A stretch of DNA of 64,000 nucleotides from JAHECQ01 sp047638695 (GTDB lineage Bacteria; Actinomycetota; Acidimicrobiia; Acidimicrobiales; SZUA-35): assembly GCA_047638695.1 (NCBI GenBank), contig JBLINY010000004.1:1-64000 (forward strand), read 5' to 3'. A program made the position numbers and the translations under genes. The notes below the pieces were generated by a model. That model was not told where the DNA came from. It made no database searches and saw nothing but the letters and a program-made list of their open reading frames with translations. This document shows positions 42,167-50,411 of the stretch, piece by piece. How positions within the stretch are numbered: the first letter of the stretch is position 1; each line of letters opens with the position of its first letter.

Positions 42167-44197
42167 GTGACTGACGCCTCATCACCTCGTCCGGTCCTCA
42201 ACGGCCGCTACGAACTCCACCGCCGTTTGGCCCGCGGTGGAATGGCTGATGTGTTCCTTGCCCACGATCAGCTTCTTGATCGACCGGTCGCAGTGAAGGT
42301 GCTCTTCCCGCAATTCGCAGCCGAGCCGACCTTTGTCGAGCGCTTTCGCCGTGAGGCCCAAGCCGCCGCCAATCTGAACCACCCGAGCATCGTGGCCGTC
42401 TACGACTGGGGCGAGCACGACAACACTTACTTCATCGTCATGGAGTACGTCGAGGGACGCAGTCTGGCCGAGATCATTCGGGCCGAGGGCACCCTGCACC
42501 CGGATCGAGCGGCCGAGATCGCAATCGACACCGCTGCAGCGCTCGGTTTCGCCCATCGAAATGGCGTCGTCCACCGCGATGTCAAGGGTGGCAACATCCT
42601 TGTCTCGCCAACCGGCCAGGTGAAGGTGACCGACTTCGGCATCGCCCGAGCCTTTGGCGGTGGCGACGAGCTGACCCAAACCGGGTCAGTGATGGGGACC
42701 GCTACATACTTCTCGCCCGAGCAGGCGCAGGGCAAAGTGGTCGATCCCCGTAGCGACCTGTACTCGCTCGGTGTTGTGCTGTTCGAGATGGTCACGGGGC
42801 GGCCTCCGTTCATCGGCGACTCGCCCGTCGCTATTGCCTACAAGCACGTGCAAGAGGCCCCACCTCGCCCTAGCTCGCTGAACCCGGCGCTCCCCAAGAA
42901 GCTCGAAACCGTCATTGCTCACCTGCTGGCCAAAGACCCTGACAAGCGTTACCCCTCGGCCGAGGAAGTACGCGCCGATCTTCGCCGTTTCCGTGAGAAT
43001 CAGCAGCTCGTCGGCGTAATTGGGGTGATTCCGGCCGGCGCTGGGCTCGCGAACACCGGCTCGGTTGCCGCTGTCGAGACCTCCGATGTGAACCGCGCCG
43101 TTATCGACGCCACACGGACGCTGCCGGCAACCGAAGCGGCGCAAGGCGACGTTCTCGAAGAGGAGTACTACGAGCCGCCTCGCCGCAACGGCATGTTCTT
43201 CGCAGCGTTGGCGGTGTTGATCCTCGTTCTTGGCGGCCTGCTCTTCTACATAGCCAATGTGGTGGGCGACCAGGACAGCGCCACGGACACGACGGTGGTG
43301 CGAGCACCAGTGCCTGCGGTCATCGGAGAGACGCAAGAGGCTGCCGAGCGGCTTCTCACCGAGGCTGGCTTCCAGGCCGACCCAGTTTTTGAAGAAAATG
43401 CCGACGTTGAAGTCGGAGTTGTCTTCGATCAGAACCCAACCCAGGGCACCGAGGCTGACGAAGACTCCACCGTCGTCATCAAAGTCAGTAAAGCGTCGGA
43501 GACGGTAACGCTGCCCGATGTCGCAGGGCGCACCGAGGACGAGGCCACCGCCTTGCTGAGCGGCCTCGGTCTGCGTGTCGACCGTCAGGTCGAGTCGAGC
43601 GATGATGTCGACGAGGGCATCGTCATCTCGATGTCGCCGCAACCCAACCAGGAAGTGAACCCCGACACGCTGGTCACCCTCACCGTGTCGACCGGTCCGG
43701 CCGAGGTCGAAGTGCCGCAACTGGCCGGGTTGACCGTGCAAGAGGCCAGCAACCTGCTCGGCCAACGGGGCTTGCCAAACCCAGACATCGTGCTCGAGCC
43801 GTCCTCAGAGATCGAGAAGGGCCTGGTCATTCGGTCAGACCCTGAAGCTGCATCGGCTGTCTCCATCGATCGTCGCATCGTGCTCTACGTCTCAGATGGC
43901 CCCGAAACAGCCCTGGTGCCGCCCGTGGTCGGGCTAACCCAGGAAGCAGCCGAACAGGCCATCATCAACAAAGGCTTCTTGCCGGTTGTTGAGTTCATCG
44001 ATGTGGCCGCTGGCTCGAACGACGACGGCAAGGTGATGTCGCAGGACCCCGCTGCCAACGTCAAGCTCGAAACCGGGTCCGAAGTAATCATCCGGGTGGG
44101 CCGGGCGGTCGAGCCGCCGACGACTACTTCCACCACCACGGACCAAACGTCGACCACTGAGTCGCCGACAACAGAGACGACGGTCGACGACAACTAG
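42167..44197 (+). CDS. pknB: Ser/Thr protein kinase with four PASTA domains (PknB)
   Basis: A 676-residue receptor kinase. The kinase domain has the Gly loop (LARGGMADVF), Lys44 (VAVKVL), catalytic Asp138 (VHRDVKGGN), DFG (VTDFGIAR) and an activation loop with Thr residues. One transmembrane helix (FFAALAVLILVLGGLLFYIA) leads to four PASTA repeats (VPAVIGETQEAAERLL, LPDVAGRTEDEATALL, VPQLAGLTVQEASNLL, VPPVVGLTQEAAEQAI) that bind muropeptides or lipid II, and a Thr-rich tail. GTG at 42167 is preferred; TTG at 42158 is possible. No pknA lies next to it, unlike in mycobacteria. It converges with the glutaminase gene (4-nt overlap). Confidence 0.95.
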   Translation: MTDASSPRPVLNGRYELHRRLARGGMADVFLAHDQLLDRPVAVKVLFPQFAAEPTFVERFRREAQAAANLNHPSIVAVYDWGEHDNTYFIVMEYVEGRSLAEIIRAEGTLHPDRAAEIAIDTAAALGFAHRNGVVHRDVKGGNILVSPTGQVKVTDFGIARAFGGGDELTQTGSVMGTATYFSPEQAQGKVVDPRSDLYSLGVVLFEMVTGRPPFIGDSPVAIAYKHVQEAPPRPSSLNPALPKKLETVIAHLLAKDPDKRYPSAEEVRADLRRFRENQQLVGVIGVIPAGAGLANTGSVAAVETSDVNRAVIDATRTLPATEAAQGDVLEEEYYEPPRRNGMFFAALAVLILVLGGLLFYIANVVGDQDSATDTTVVRAPVPAVIGETQEAAERLLTEAGFQADPVFEENADVEVGVVFDQNPTQGTEADEDSTVVIKVSKASETVTLPDVAGRTEDEATALLSGLGLRVDRQVESSDDVDEGIVISMSPQPNQEVNPDTLVTLTVSTGPAEVEVPQLAGLTVQEASNLLGQRGLPNPDIVLEPSSEIEKGLVIRSDPEAASAVSIDRRIVLYVSDGPETALVPPVVGLTQEAAEQAIINKGFLPVVEFIDVAAGSNDDGKVMSQDPAANVKLETGSEVIIRVGRAVEPPTTTSTTTDQTSTTESPTTETTVDDN

Positions 44198-44772
44198 GCG
44201 CAGCGACTCAAGAAGTTTGCGAGAAGTTCTTTCCCCGACCAGGTCAGGACCGACTCGGGGTGGAACTGAACGCCTTCCACGTCGAGTTCGCGGTGGCGTA
44301 AACCCATCACCAGCCCGTCTTGCGTTTCGGCGGTGATCTCGAGCACATCGGGAACTGATGATCGCTCGACGATCAGCGAGTGATAGCGGGTCGCGTCAAG
44401 TGGGTTGGGCAAACCGGCGAACACCCCGCTGTTGTTGTGCTCAATCAGCGAGGTCTTGCCGTGCATCAACTCTGGAGCCCGCACAACGTCGCCCCCGTAC
44501 AGCTGGCCGATCGCCTGGTGGCCAAGGCAGACGCCCAGCACCGGAGTCGCACGGCCGAAGTGCTCGATGGCGGCGAGGGATTGTCCGGCCGAATCAGGAA
44601 GACCGGGTCCGGGTGAGATCAGGACACCATCGGGCTCGAATGCCGCGAGCTCGTCAATCGTGTGGGCATCGTTTCGTACCACGATCGGATCGGCGCCGAG
44701 TTCACCCAGATACTGGACAAGGATGTAGACGAAGGAGTCGTAGTTGTCGATAACCAGCACTCGTGGAGCCAC
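44194..44772 (-). CDS. Glutamine amidotransferase of anthranilate/aminodeoxychorismate synthase (TrpG/PabA)
   Basis: A 192-residue class I glutaminase that feeds ammonia to a chorismate-using TrpE/PabB partner. The triad is C82 (GVCLGHQAIG), H171 and E173 (VQFHPESVLT); LVIDNYDSFVYILVQYLGELG and SPGPGLPD are standard. It may serve tryptophan, folate or both. The start is GTG at 44772, which gives the family's normal length; the frame is open further upstream. A trpG/pabA gene at this place is conserved in actinobacteria. No trpE/pabB gene is in the window. Confidence 0.94.
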   Translation of the reverse strand: MAPRVLVIDNYDSFVYILVQYLGELGADPIVVRNDAHTIDELAAFEPDGVLISPGPGLPDSAGQSLAAIEHFGRATPVLGVCLGHQAIGQLYGGDVVRAPELMHGKTSLIEHNNSGVFAGLPNPLDATRYHSLIVERSSVPDVLEITAETQDGLVMGLRHRELDVEGVQFHPESVLTWSGKELLANFLSRCA

Positions 44773-44891
44773 GGTCGCAGGGTAGTGGTACCTCCGGCCG
44801 GCTGCGTTTGGATTCTGGGAGCCAGCATCCAATGGCCGCGCTTTTCGAGATAGCAGTGCCTTGCAAGACGGCGGGGCTACGATATTCGCTG

Positions 44892-45194
44892 ATGGCACGT
44901 CACGACAGCAGCAGAAGCCGCGTCACGCCGAAGGGGACCTCGTCCACACCGGCTGCCGGTTCTCCCACTCGTAGCGGTTCGACGACCGCACCCGCCGATC
45001 GTACGCCTGTGAAAGTTCCAGGAGCATCGGCCGCGTGGGTACCCATCATCATGTTTGCGTTGCTTGTTGCCGGCGTGCTTCTGATTCTGCTGAACTACGT
45101 GGCCCCGATACCGGGAGCCCCGTCCAACTGGTATCTGTTGGGCGGCTTGGGCCTCGTGCTGGCCGGCATCATCGCAGCCACGCAGTATCGCTAG
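44892..45194 (+). CDS. crgA: Cell division protein CrgA
   Basis: A 100-residue protein with two transmembrane helices (AWVPIIMFALLVAGVLLILL and WYLLGGLGLVLAGIIAATQ) after a Ser/Thr-rich basic N-terminus. This matches CrgA, a divisome-associated actinobacterial protein that in mycobacteria interacts with FtsZ, FtsQ and PBPs. The ATG at 44892 gives the family length. Its last five codons and stop (ACG CAG TAT CGC TAG) form the first unit of a tandem repeat that continues downstream. Divergent from trpG/pabA with a 119-bp gap. Confidence 0.9.
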   Translation: MARHDSSRSRVTPKGTSSTPAAGSPTRSGSTTAPADRTPVKVPGASAAWVPIIMFALLVAGVLLILLNYVAPIPGAPSNWYLLGGLGLVLAGIIAATQYR

Positions 45195-45297
45195 CGACGC
45201 AGTATCGCTAGCGACGCAGTATCGCTAGCGACGCAGTATCGCTAGCGACGCAGTATCGCTAGCGACGCAGTATCGCTAGCGACGCAGTATCGCTCAC
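45181..45297. repeat. 17-bp tandem array of 10-bp palindromes
   Basis: Seven units of CGCAGTATCGCTAGCGA start at 45181, 45198, 45215, 45232, 45249, 45266 and 45283. The first six are identical and the seventh diverges after GCT. Each intact unit contains the perfect palindrome TCGCTAGCGA, giving six palindromes at exact 17-bp spacing. The first unit includes the crgA stop codon. There are no spacers, so it is not a CRISPR array. It resembles an iteron-like protein-binding array or a recent slippage expansion. Confidence 0.95.
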
Positions 45298-45553
45298 GGC
45301 GGGCATGGCTCGTTTCGCGAACCGCTGAGAGTGATGGATCGTGAGTAATTGAGCGCGGTTAGCTAGGTAATTTCGCGAGCGTTCGGCGTCCACATCGCGC
45401 GCTCAGTACTCGTCCAACCTGAGCCAAACGGGGCCGCTCGCACTGCGTGCGTTCAGCAACCTCCTTATGTGACAGTTTGGTTACATGCCACAGAATGCTC
45501 ACAGACTGTGGAAAACGCTGGGGGTGGTGTTGCCCACAAGGCTGTGGAAAACT
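45298..45553. other. Intergenic region with DnaA-box-like sites
   Basis: Gene-free convergent region between crgA and the zinc-ribbon membrane protein. It holds two perfect TTTTCCACA sites (see 45507-45551) and a mildly AT-richer patch near 45347-45372 (GTGAGTAATTGAG and TAGGTAATTTCG). No coding signal was seen. Confidence 0.7.
45507..45551 (-). promoter_or_regulatory. Pair of perfect DnaA-box matches
   Basis: TGTGGAAAA at 45507-45515 and again at 45543-45551 are, on the minus strand, TTTTCCACA, a perfect match to the DnaA consensus TTWTNCACA. They are 36 bp apart, start to start, in the same orientation, each inside CTGTGGAAAAC. Between them on the plus strand lies TTGCCCACA (45530-45538), one mismatch from the mycobacterial-type box TTGTCCACA. 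DnaA binding is inferred. Confidence 0.55.
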
Positions 45554-45976
45554 CTATAGGTCTTCAACCGCAGTTGTGAGTTCCATTTCATCGGCACAGT
45601 GGCGGGGTGCCTGTGGAACTTGGTCGTTCGCCAACGTCATGCGCAGCTCGGCTCCGCAACTGCTACAGCGATACGTCAATTTGACCCGCCGTAACTCGCC
45701 TGGCGGGGGCGGTTCTGGTATGGGGCGAGCAAAAGCGCCGATGATGGCAAAGCCCATCCGCAGGATGAGATAGGCGGCTGCTACAGCGATCGCAACGCGG
45801 ATCACGCCGTAGCCCATGATCACCAGCACGATGGTGACGGTGATGGCCACGCCGGCCAGGATCGTGCGTCGCCGATTCTGGACCTCGACGTCGCGCGCCT
45901 TCGCCGACGACACCACGAGGGTGTCGTCGGCGTCGACCGATTCCGGGAAATCGGTGGTTGGCTCGAACTCGTTCAA
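45554..45976 (-). CDS. Membrane protein with C-terminal zinc ribbon
   Basis: About 140 residues. An acidic N-terminus is followed by one long hydrophobic hairpin (TILAGVAITVTIVLVIMGYGVIRVAIAVAAAYLILRMGFAII, quoted here only as the region near residues 38-78), a Pro-rich turn, and a zinc-ribbon-like end: YRCSSCGAELRM then APRHCADEM. Function unknown. TTG at 45976 is chosen because it starts 13 nt after the thiolase stop; a GTG at 46033 would overlap the conserved thiolase C-terminus by 44 nt. Confidence 0.65.
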   Translation of the reverse strand: MNEFEPTTDFPESVDADDTLVVSSAKARDVEVQNRRRTILAGVAITVTIVLVIMGYGVIRVAIAVAAAYLILRMGFAIIGAFARPIPEPPPPGELRRVKLTYRCSSCGAELRMTLANDQVPQAPRHCADEMELTTAVEDL

Positions 45977-45989
45977 GAAGTGGCCGAAC

Positions 45990-47183
45990 TCAGTCGAGGC
46001 GTTCGATGATGGTGGCGTTTGCCATACCACCACCTTCGCACATGGTTTGGAGGCCGTAACGGCCGTTCGTCCGCTCGAGCTCGTTGAGCATGGTTGTCAT
46101 CAACCGAGCGCCCGAGCAGCCAAGCGGGTGACCAAGGGCAATGGCGCCACCATTTGGGTTCACCTTCGTCATGTCGGGGTGATGCTCCTTTTCCCAGGCC
46201 AATACGACCGAAGCGAAGGCTTCGTTCACCTCGAAGACGTCGATGTCATCGACGGATAGCCCCGACTTCTCGAACACCTTTGTGGTGGCCGGAATCGGGC
46301 CGGTGAGCATCGTGACGGGGTCGACGCCAGCGAGGGCGAAACTGTGGAACTTGGCTCGAGGCTTCAGACCGAGCTCCTTGGCTTTGGTTGCGCTCATGAT
46401 CAGCACGGCGGCCGCGCCGTCGGTGATCTGAGAGCTGTTGCCGGCTGTGACCTTGCCGTCAGGGATGAACGCCGGCTTGAGACCAGCCAGAACTTCGGCG
46501 CTGGTTTCGCGGATACCGCCGTCGGTGGTCACCATGTCTCCGGTCTGCACCACCTTGTTGTTCTCGCGGTCGAGGATCTTCTCGGCTACCGGGATGATCT
46601 CGTTGTCGTAGCGACCCTCGTCGCGGGCCTGCGCAGCTCGCTGTTGGCTGAGCAGCGCATAGGCGTCGAGGTCTTGCCGGGAAACGCCCCACTTATCGGC
46701 GATCATTTCGGCTCCGATGCCCTGGGGCACGAGCCCGCCGACGTCGGCATAGCGATCGTTCATGGCATCGGTAAAGGGGAAGCCCATGTCCTTTGTGGTG
46801 ACCGTGGCGCCCATCGGGACCAAACTCATGACCTCGACGCCCGCGGCAATGACGACGTCGTATGCGCCGGCCATCACGCCCTGTGCGGCGAAGTGGGCTG
46901 ACTGCTGCGACGAACCGCACTGGCGGTCGACTGTGGTGGAGGGCACCGTCTCGGGCCAGCCAGCGGTCAGAACCGCGTTGCGGCCGACATTGACCGCCTG
47001 GGCTCCGACCTGCATGACACAGCCCATGATGACGTCTTCGACCAACGCCGGGTCGAGGTCGTTGCGCTCGGCGAGGGCTTTCAGAACCTCGGCGGCAAGA
47101 TCGGCAGGGTGCCAGCCTGACAGGCGCCCATTTCGCTTGCCCATCGGGGTCCGGACTGCATCGACAATGACGGCGTCTTCCAT
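45990..47183 (-). CDS. Thiolase (acetyl-CoA C-acyltransferase)
   Basis: A 397-residue thiolase, catalysing thiolytic cleavage of 3-ketoacyl-CoA or Claisen condensation of acyl-CoAs. The nucleophile is C89 (TVDRQCGSSQQ), and the C-terminal catalytic block is GGAIALGHPLGCSGARL with His and Cys. VNEAFASVVLAWEKE is the usual third block. The ATG at 47183 is preceded by AAAGG and starts the conserved EDAVIVDAVRTPMGK. Beta-oxidation is the most likely role, given the enoyl-CoA hydratases in the window. Confidence 0.93.
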   Translation of the reverse strand: MEDAVIVDAVRTPMGKRNGRLSGWHPADLAAEVLKALAERNDLDPALVEDVIMGCVMQVGAQAVNVGRNAVLTAGWPETVPSTTVDRQCGSSQQSAHFAAQGVMAGAYDVVIAAGVEVMSLVPMGATVTTKDMGFPFTDAMNDRYADVGGLVPQGIGAEMIADKWGVSRQDLDAYALLSQQRAAQARDEGRYDNEIIPVAEKILDRENNKVVQTGDMVTTDGGIRETSAEVLAGLKPAFIPDGKVTAGNSSQITDGAAAVLIMSATKAKELGLKPRAKFHSFALAGVDPVTMLTGPIPATTKVFEKSGLSVDDIDVFEVNEAFASVVLAWEKEHHPDMTKVNPNGGAIALGHPLGCSGARLMTTMLNELERTNGRYGLQTMCEGGGMANATIIERLD

Positions 47184-47342
47184 TTGTGGCCTTTCAGAGT
47201 GATCAAAGAGATCGGTATGGGGGACGTGCCGCCTCGCGGAGGGCACATATCCACTGTAGGGAAAACTGCCCGCGAGTGCTCGGCAAGTAGCTGGTAGAGC
47301 ATCGCTCGTAGCTGTGCCCACGTCGGGTGTAGCTTGCGGGCC

Positions 47343-47840
47343 ATGTGGCCCTCGGTCCAGACCGCACGTCGCTTTGTCGGACTCGGCGTTGGGGTGGCAC
47401 TGCTCGCGTCATGTGGCGACGGCGGGTTGTCTGACGATCTGCTCGAATCAACGAGTGAACGAGTGAGCCAATTGGCGGCCGAGATCGATCTGATTCTCGA
47501 ACCAGAGCAGGCCGATTGCGCGGCCCGCCAGCTCGCCGATGATGAGGCGGCCGCCCTTATCCAGCCCGAACTCGAGGCCAAGCTGGCCCGAACCCTGGCC
47601 GAGTCGATGCTCGAATGCGCCGACGAGGTGGCGTTGGCCCGGACTTCTATTGGCTCGTTGTCCAGTGAGGTCAGCGACCAGTCGTTCGCATGCGTGGCCG
47701 ACAGCCTTGGTGACGACGTGATGCTCGACCTGTTCGTCGATCGGCTGGGCGTAGCGCAGGGCGATTTGGCTGAGCTCGACATCCAGACGGCCATAGCGCT
47801 GTGCCTAACGCCCGATGAGCTGCTCGACCGAGGTCGTTAG
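47343..47840 (+). CDS. Putative lipoprotein, helical
   Basis: A 165-residue protein with a lipoprotein signal (RRFVGLGVGVALLASCGDG, lipobox LASC with Cys24). The mature part is acidic and helical, with paired cysteines in EQADCAARQL, MLECADEV, SFACVADSL and IALCLTPDE, which could form disulphides outside the cell. No family is recognised. The ATG at 47343 is chosen over a TTG three codons earlier. It overlaps the convergent enoyl-CoA hydratase gene by 4 nt. Confidence 0.72.
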   Translation: MWPSVQTARRFVGLGVGVALLASCGDGGLSDDLLESTSERVSQLAAEIDLILEPEQADCAARQLADDEAAALIQPELEAKLARTLAESMLECADEVALARTSIGSLSSEVSDQSFACVADSLGDDVMLDLFVDRLGVAQGDLAELDIQTAIALCLTPDELLDRGR

Positions 47841-48640
47841 CGGTTCGCCCAGTCGACCTGCTGTCCGTGCAAGAAACCGGCCATTGCTGCTCGCGAGTCC
47901 TCTGTTTGTGCGGTCAGGATCTGTGTCCTGTTCTCGAGATCGATTCCCGCTTGGAGCGAGTTGATCTCGAGGTTCGACCACATCACTTCTTTTGTCATCC
48001 ACACGCCCATCGGGCTGTTCGCTGCGATTAGGCGAGCCGTGACCAGGGCCTCCTCGAGCAGGGCATCGCCTGGAACCACTCGAGTAACCAGGCCGAGTCG
48101 GTCGGCCTCCTCGGCATCGAAGACTCGACCGGTCAACAGGAGTTCGTGCGACCGAGCGGCGCCGATGAGACGAGGCAGCAGCCACGAGACGCCGATGTCA
48201 CAACCGGAGATCCCGAGCCGAACGAAGGCGCTGGCGAATTTGGCCGACTGGCTACAGATCCGAACGTCGCTGGCTAGGGCGATGGCGAAACCGCCACCGG
48301 CTGCCGCTCCATTGATGGCGGCGATGATGGGCTGGCGAACGTTGCGCATGCGAGGCACGAGGTCGGCGATGAACTGCTGCACCGCCATGCCTTGCTGGGG
48401 GCTGCCCTGACCTTCGGTCCCCGGAATGATGCCGAACCCGCGCAAGTCGAGCCCGGCGCAGAAACCGCGCCCCTCGCCGGTGATGACGACGACGCGACAG
48501 TCGTGGTCGGCATCGACGGTGTCGAGGGCATCGTGCAGCTCGCGGACCAGGTCGTAGGTGAGGGCATTGAGTGCCTCGGGTCGATTGAGCGTCAGCTGCG
48601 TAATGTGAGCTTCGGGGTGAGTGATCTCGACGTTTGCCAT
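47837..48640 (-). CDS. Enoyl-CoA hydratase/isomerase family protein
   Basis: A 267-residue crotonase-fold protein. The oxyanion-hole elements are ITGEGRGFCAGLDL and INGAAAGGGFAIALASD. The active-site segment FVRLGISGCDIGVSWLLPRL has an Asp (SGCDIG) in place of the catalytic Glu of true hydratases, as in several mycobacterial EchA proteins of uncertain activity. It is divergent from the ThDP enzyme gene (61-bp gap). Physiological substrate unknown. Confidence 0.9.
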   Translation of the reverse strand: MANVEITHPEAHITQLTLNRPEALNALTYDLVRELHDALDTVDADHDCRVVVITGEGRGFCAGLDLRGFGIIPGTEGQGSPQQGMAVQQFIADLVPRMRNVRQPIIAAINGAAAGGGFAIALASDVRICSQSAKFASAFVRLGISGCDIGVSWLLPRLIGAARSHELLLTGRVFDAEEADRLGLVTRVVPGDALLEEALVTARLIAANSPMGVWMTKEVMWSNLEINSLQAGIDLENRTQILTAQTEDSRAAMAGFLHGQQVDWANR

Positions 48641-48701
48641 ACAGCGATCGTAGGTTTACGGCGGGACCTCACAAAACGAGCCAACAAATGGGGAGAACTT
48701 C

Positions 48702-50345
48702 ATGAGTCACGGAGGGCGGCTTGCCGCCAAAGCCTTGAAGGCGGCCGGTGTCGAGTGTGTGTTCACACTCAGCGGCGGTCATGTCATGGGCATTTACGAC
48801 GGGTGTCTCGATGAAGGCATCAAGGTGGTCGACGTTCGACACGAGCAGGCGGCGACCCACGCGGCCGATGCGTGGGCTCGATTGAACCCAGGCAAAGTCG
48901 GCGTGGCCATCCTTACTGCCGGCCCTGGGGTGACTGATGGTGTCACCGGTGTCGCCAACGCCTGGCGGGCTAACTCGCCGATTCTGGTCATCGGTGGGCA
49001 AGGTCCGTTCAACAATCTCCGTCGGGGTTCGCTGCAGGAGATGGATCACGTTTCGGTGATGCGACCGATCACCAAGTGGGCCGACGTCTGCTACGAGACG
49101 AGCCGCATTGGCGAGTACATCGAGGTTGCCGTTCGCAACGCCCTGTCGGGTGTGCCCGGACCGGCGTTTCTCGAGATCCCGATGGATGTACTGCACTCGC
49201 CGATCGATGTTGACGCCATTGCCTTGCCTCGCTTTCGTGACTATCGAGTAGCGGCCACCGCGAATGGTGCGCTCATCGAAGAAGCAGCCACGTTGCTACA
49301 GCAGGCCGAGCGGCCGATGGTGATGGCCGGCACAGCTCTGAAATGGTCCGAAGGTGGCCCAGCACTGCGCCGATTCGCCGAGTCGACGCACCTGCCGGTC
49401 TTCACCAACGGTATGGGTCGAGGTCAGTTGCCTATGAACCATCCGCAATTCTTCAATCGCAGCCGAAAGAACGCTCTTGCCGATGCCGACGTGGTTGTGC
49501 TGGCCGGAACGCCTCTCGATTTCCGGATGAAGTATGGCGGCTCGATTCCGCCAGACGCCAAGATCATCCAACTCGATCTCGACGAGACCCTGATCGGGCA
49601 GAACCGCTCGGCCGACATTGGTTTGGTCGGCAACCTGGGGGCCAACCTCGATGCTATTCGTGCAGAACTGACCAACAAGGGCGGCGTCGATTTCAGTGAT
49701 TATGCCGCCAGTCTTCGCCAGATTGAAGACGTTGCTGAGGCCGCGATGGCGTCTCAGCTGAACTCAGACGAGGTGCCGATCGATCCGCTGCGGCTGTGTC
49801 GCGAGATTGCCGACTACATCGCGACCGACGATCAGATGATCGTGATCGGTGACGGCGGTGACATCGTGGCCCAGTCGTCCAAGGTGTTGAAAGTGCCCGA
49901 GCACGGCACGTGGATGGACCCGGGACCACTCGGCACCTTGGGTGTGGGTATGCCGTTCGCCCTCGCTGCGCAGTTGTCGAACCCCGACAAGCGAGTGATG
50001 ATCATCTACGGCGACGGGTCGTTCGGTTTGAATGGGTTCGAGTTCGACACGGCTGTCCGTTTTGGTTTGCCGATCGTGGGGATCGTTGGCAACGACGCAG
50101 CCTGGGGTCAGATGATGCGTCCACAGGCAATGCTCTATGGCAATGATCGTCTGGTAGCGACGGAGCTGAACTACACGCGCTACGACAAGGTGGTCGAGGC
50201 CCTCGGCGGACACGGCGAACACGTCGTGGTTCCCGACGACATTGGCCCGGCCATCGAGCGAGCCTTCGCCTCGGGTAAACCGGCCCTGGTCAATGTCGAG
50301 ATGCGCCAAGATGTCGACGGCATGAAAGGCAGCACGTACGTCTAG
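48702..50345 (+). CDS. Thiamine-diphosphate-dependent enzyme (acetolactate synthase-like)
   Basis: A 547-residue ThDP enzyme of the acetolactate synthase / oxalyl-CoA decarboxylase / 2-hydroxyacyl-CoA lyase superfamily. E48 (DVRHEQAATHAADAWAR) is the cofactor-activating Glu; AILTAGPGVTDGVTGVANAW is the PYR-domain core; the ThDP motif is YGDGSFGLNGFEFDTAVRFG followed by GIVGNDAAWGQ. True biosynthetic acetolactate synthase would need a regulatory subunit, which is not nearby. The divergent enoyl-CoA hydratase-like gene makes 2-hydroxyacyl-CoA lyase or oxalyl-CoA decarboxylase reasonable alternatives. Confidence 0.85.
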   Translation: MSHGGRLAAKALKAAGVECVFTLSGGHVMGIYDGCLDEGIKVVDVRHEQAATHAADAWARLNPGKVGVAILTAGPGVTDGVTGVANAWRANSPILVIGGQGPFNNLRRGSLQEMDHVSVMRPITKWADVCYETSRIGEYIEVAVRNALSGVPGPAFLEIPMDVLHSPIDVDAIALPRFRDYRVAATANGALIEEAATLLQQAERPMVMAGTALKWSEGGPALRRFAESTHLPVFTNGMGRGQLPMNHPQFFNRSRKNALADADVVVLAGTPLDFRMKYGGSIPPDAKIIQLDLDETLIGQNRSADIGLVGNLGANLDAIRAELTNKGGVDFSDYAASLRQIEDVAEAAMASQLNSDEVPIDPLRLCREIADYIATDDQMIVIGDGGDIVAQSSKVLKVPEHGTWMDPGPLGTLGVGMPFALAAQLSNPDKRVMIIYGDGSFGLNGFEFDTAVRFGLPIVGIVGNDAAWGQMMRPQAMLYGNDRLVATELNYTRYDKVVEALGGHGEHVVVPDDIGPAIERAFASGKPALVNVEMRQDVDGMKGSTYV

Positions 50346-50411
50346 ACACACCTACCGGGTTCCCCGTATAGGCGCCGCACTTGTCGACGCAGCGCAGCCT
50401 TGCGGAGCTAC

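Noticed and set aside
42686..43765. 359-codon antisense frame over pknB
   Set aside because: Mirror of the PASTA-coding region; no independent signature.
45181..45297. Tandem array as a CRISPR
   Set aside because: The 17-bp units are contiguous with no spacers and no cas gene is in the window.
45298..45553. Calling the DnaA-box region oriC outright
   Set aside because: Only two perfect boxes, no strong AT-rich unwinding region and no dnaA or dnaN nearby; reported as a finding, not as an origin feature.
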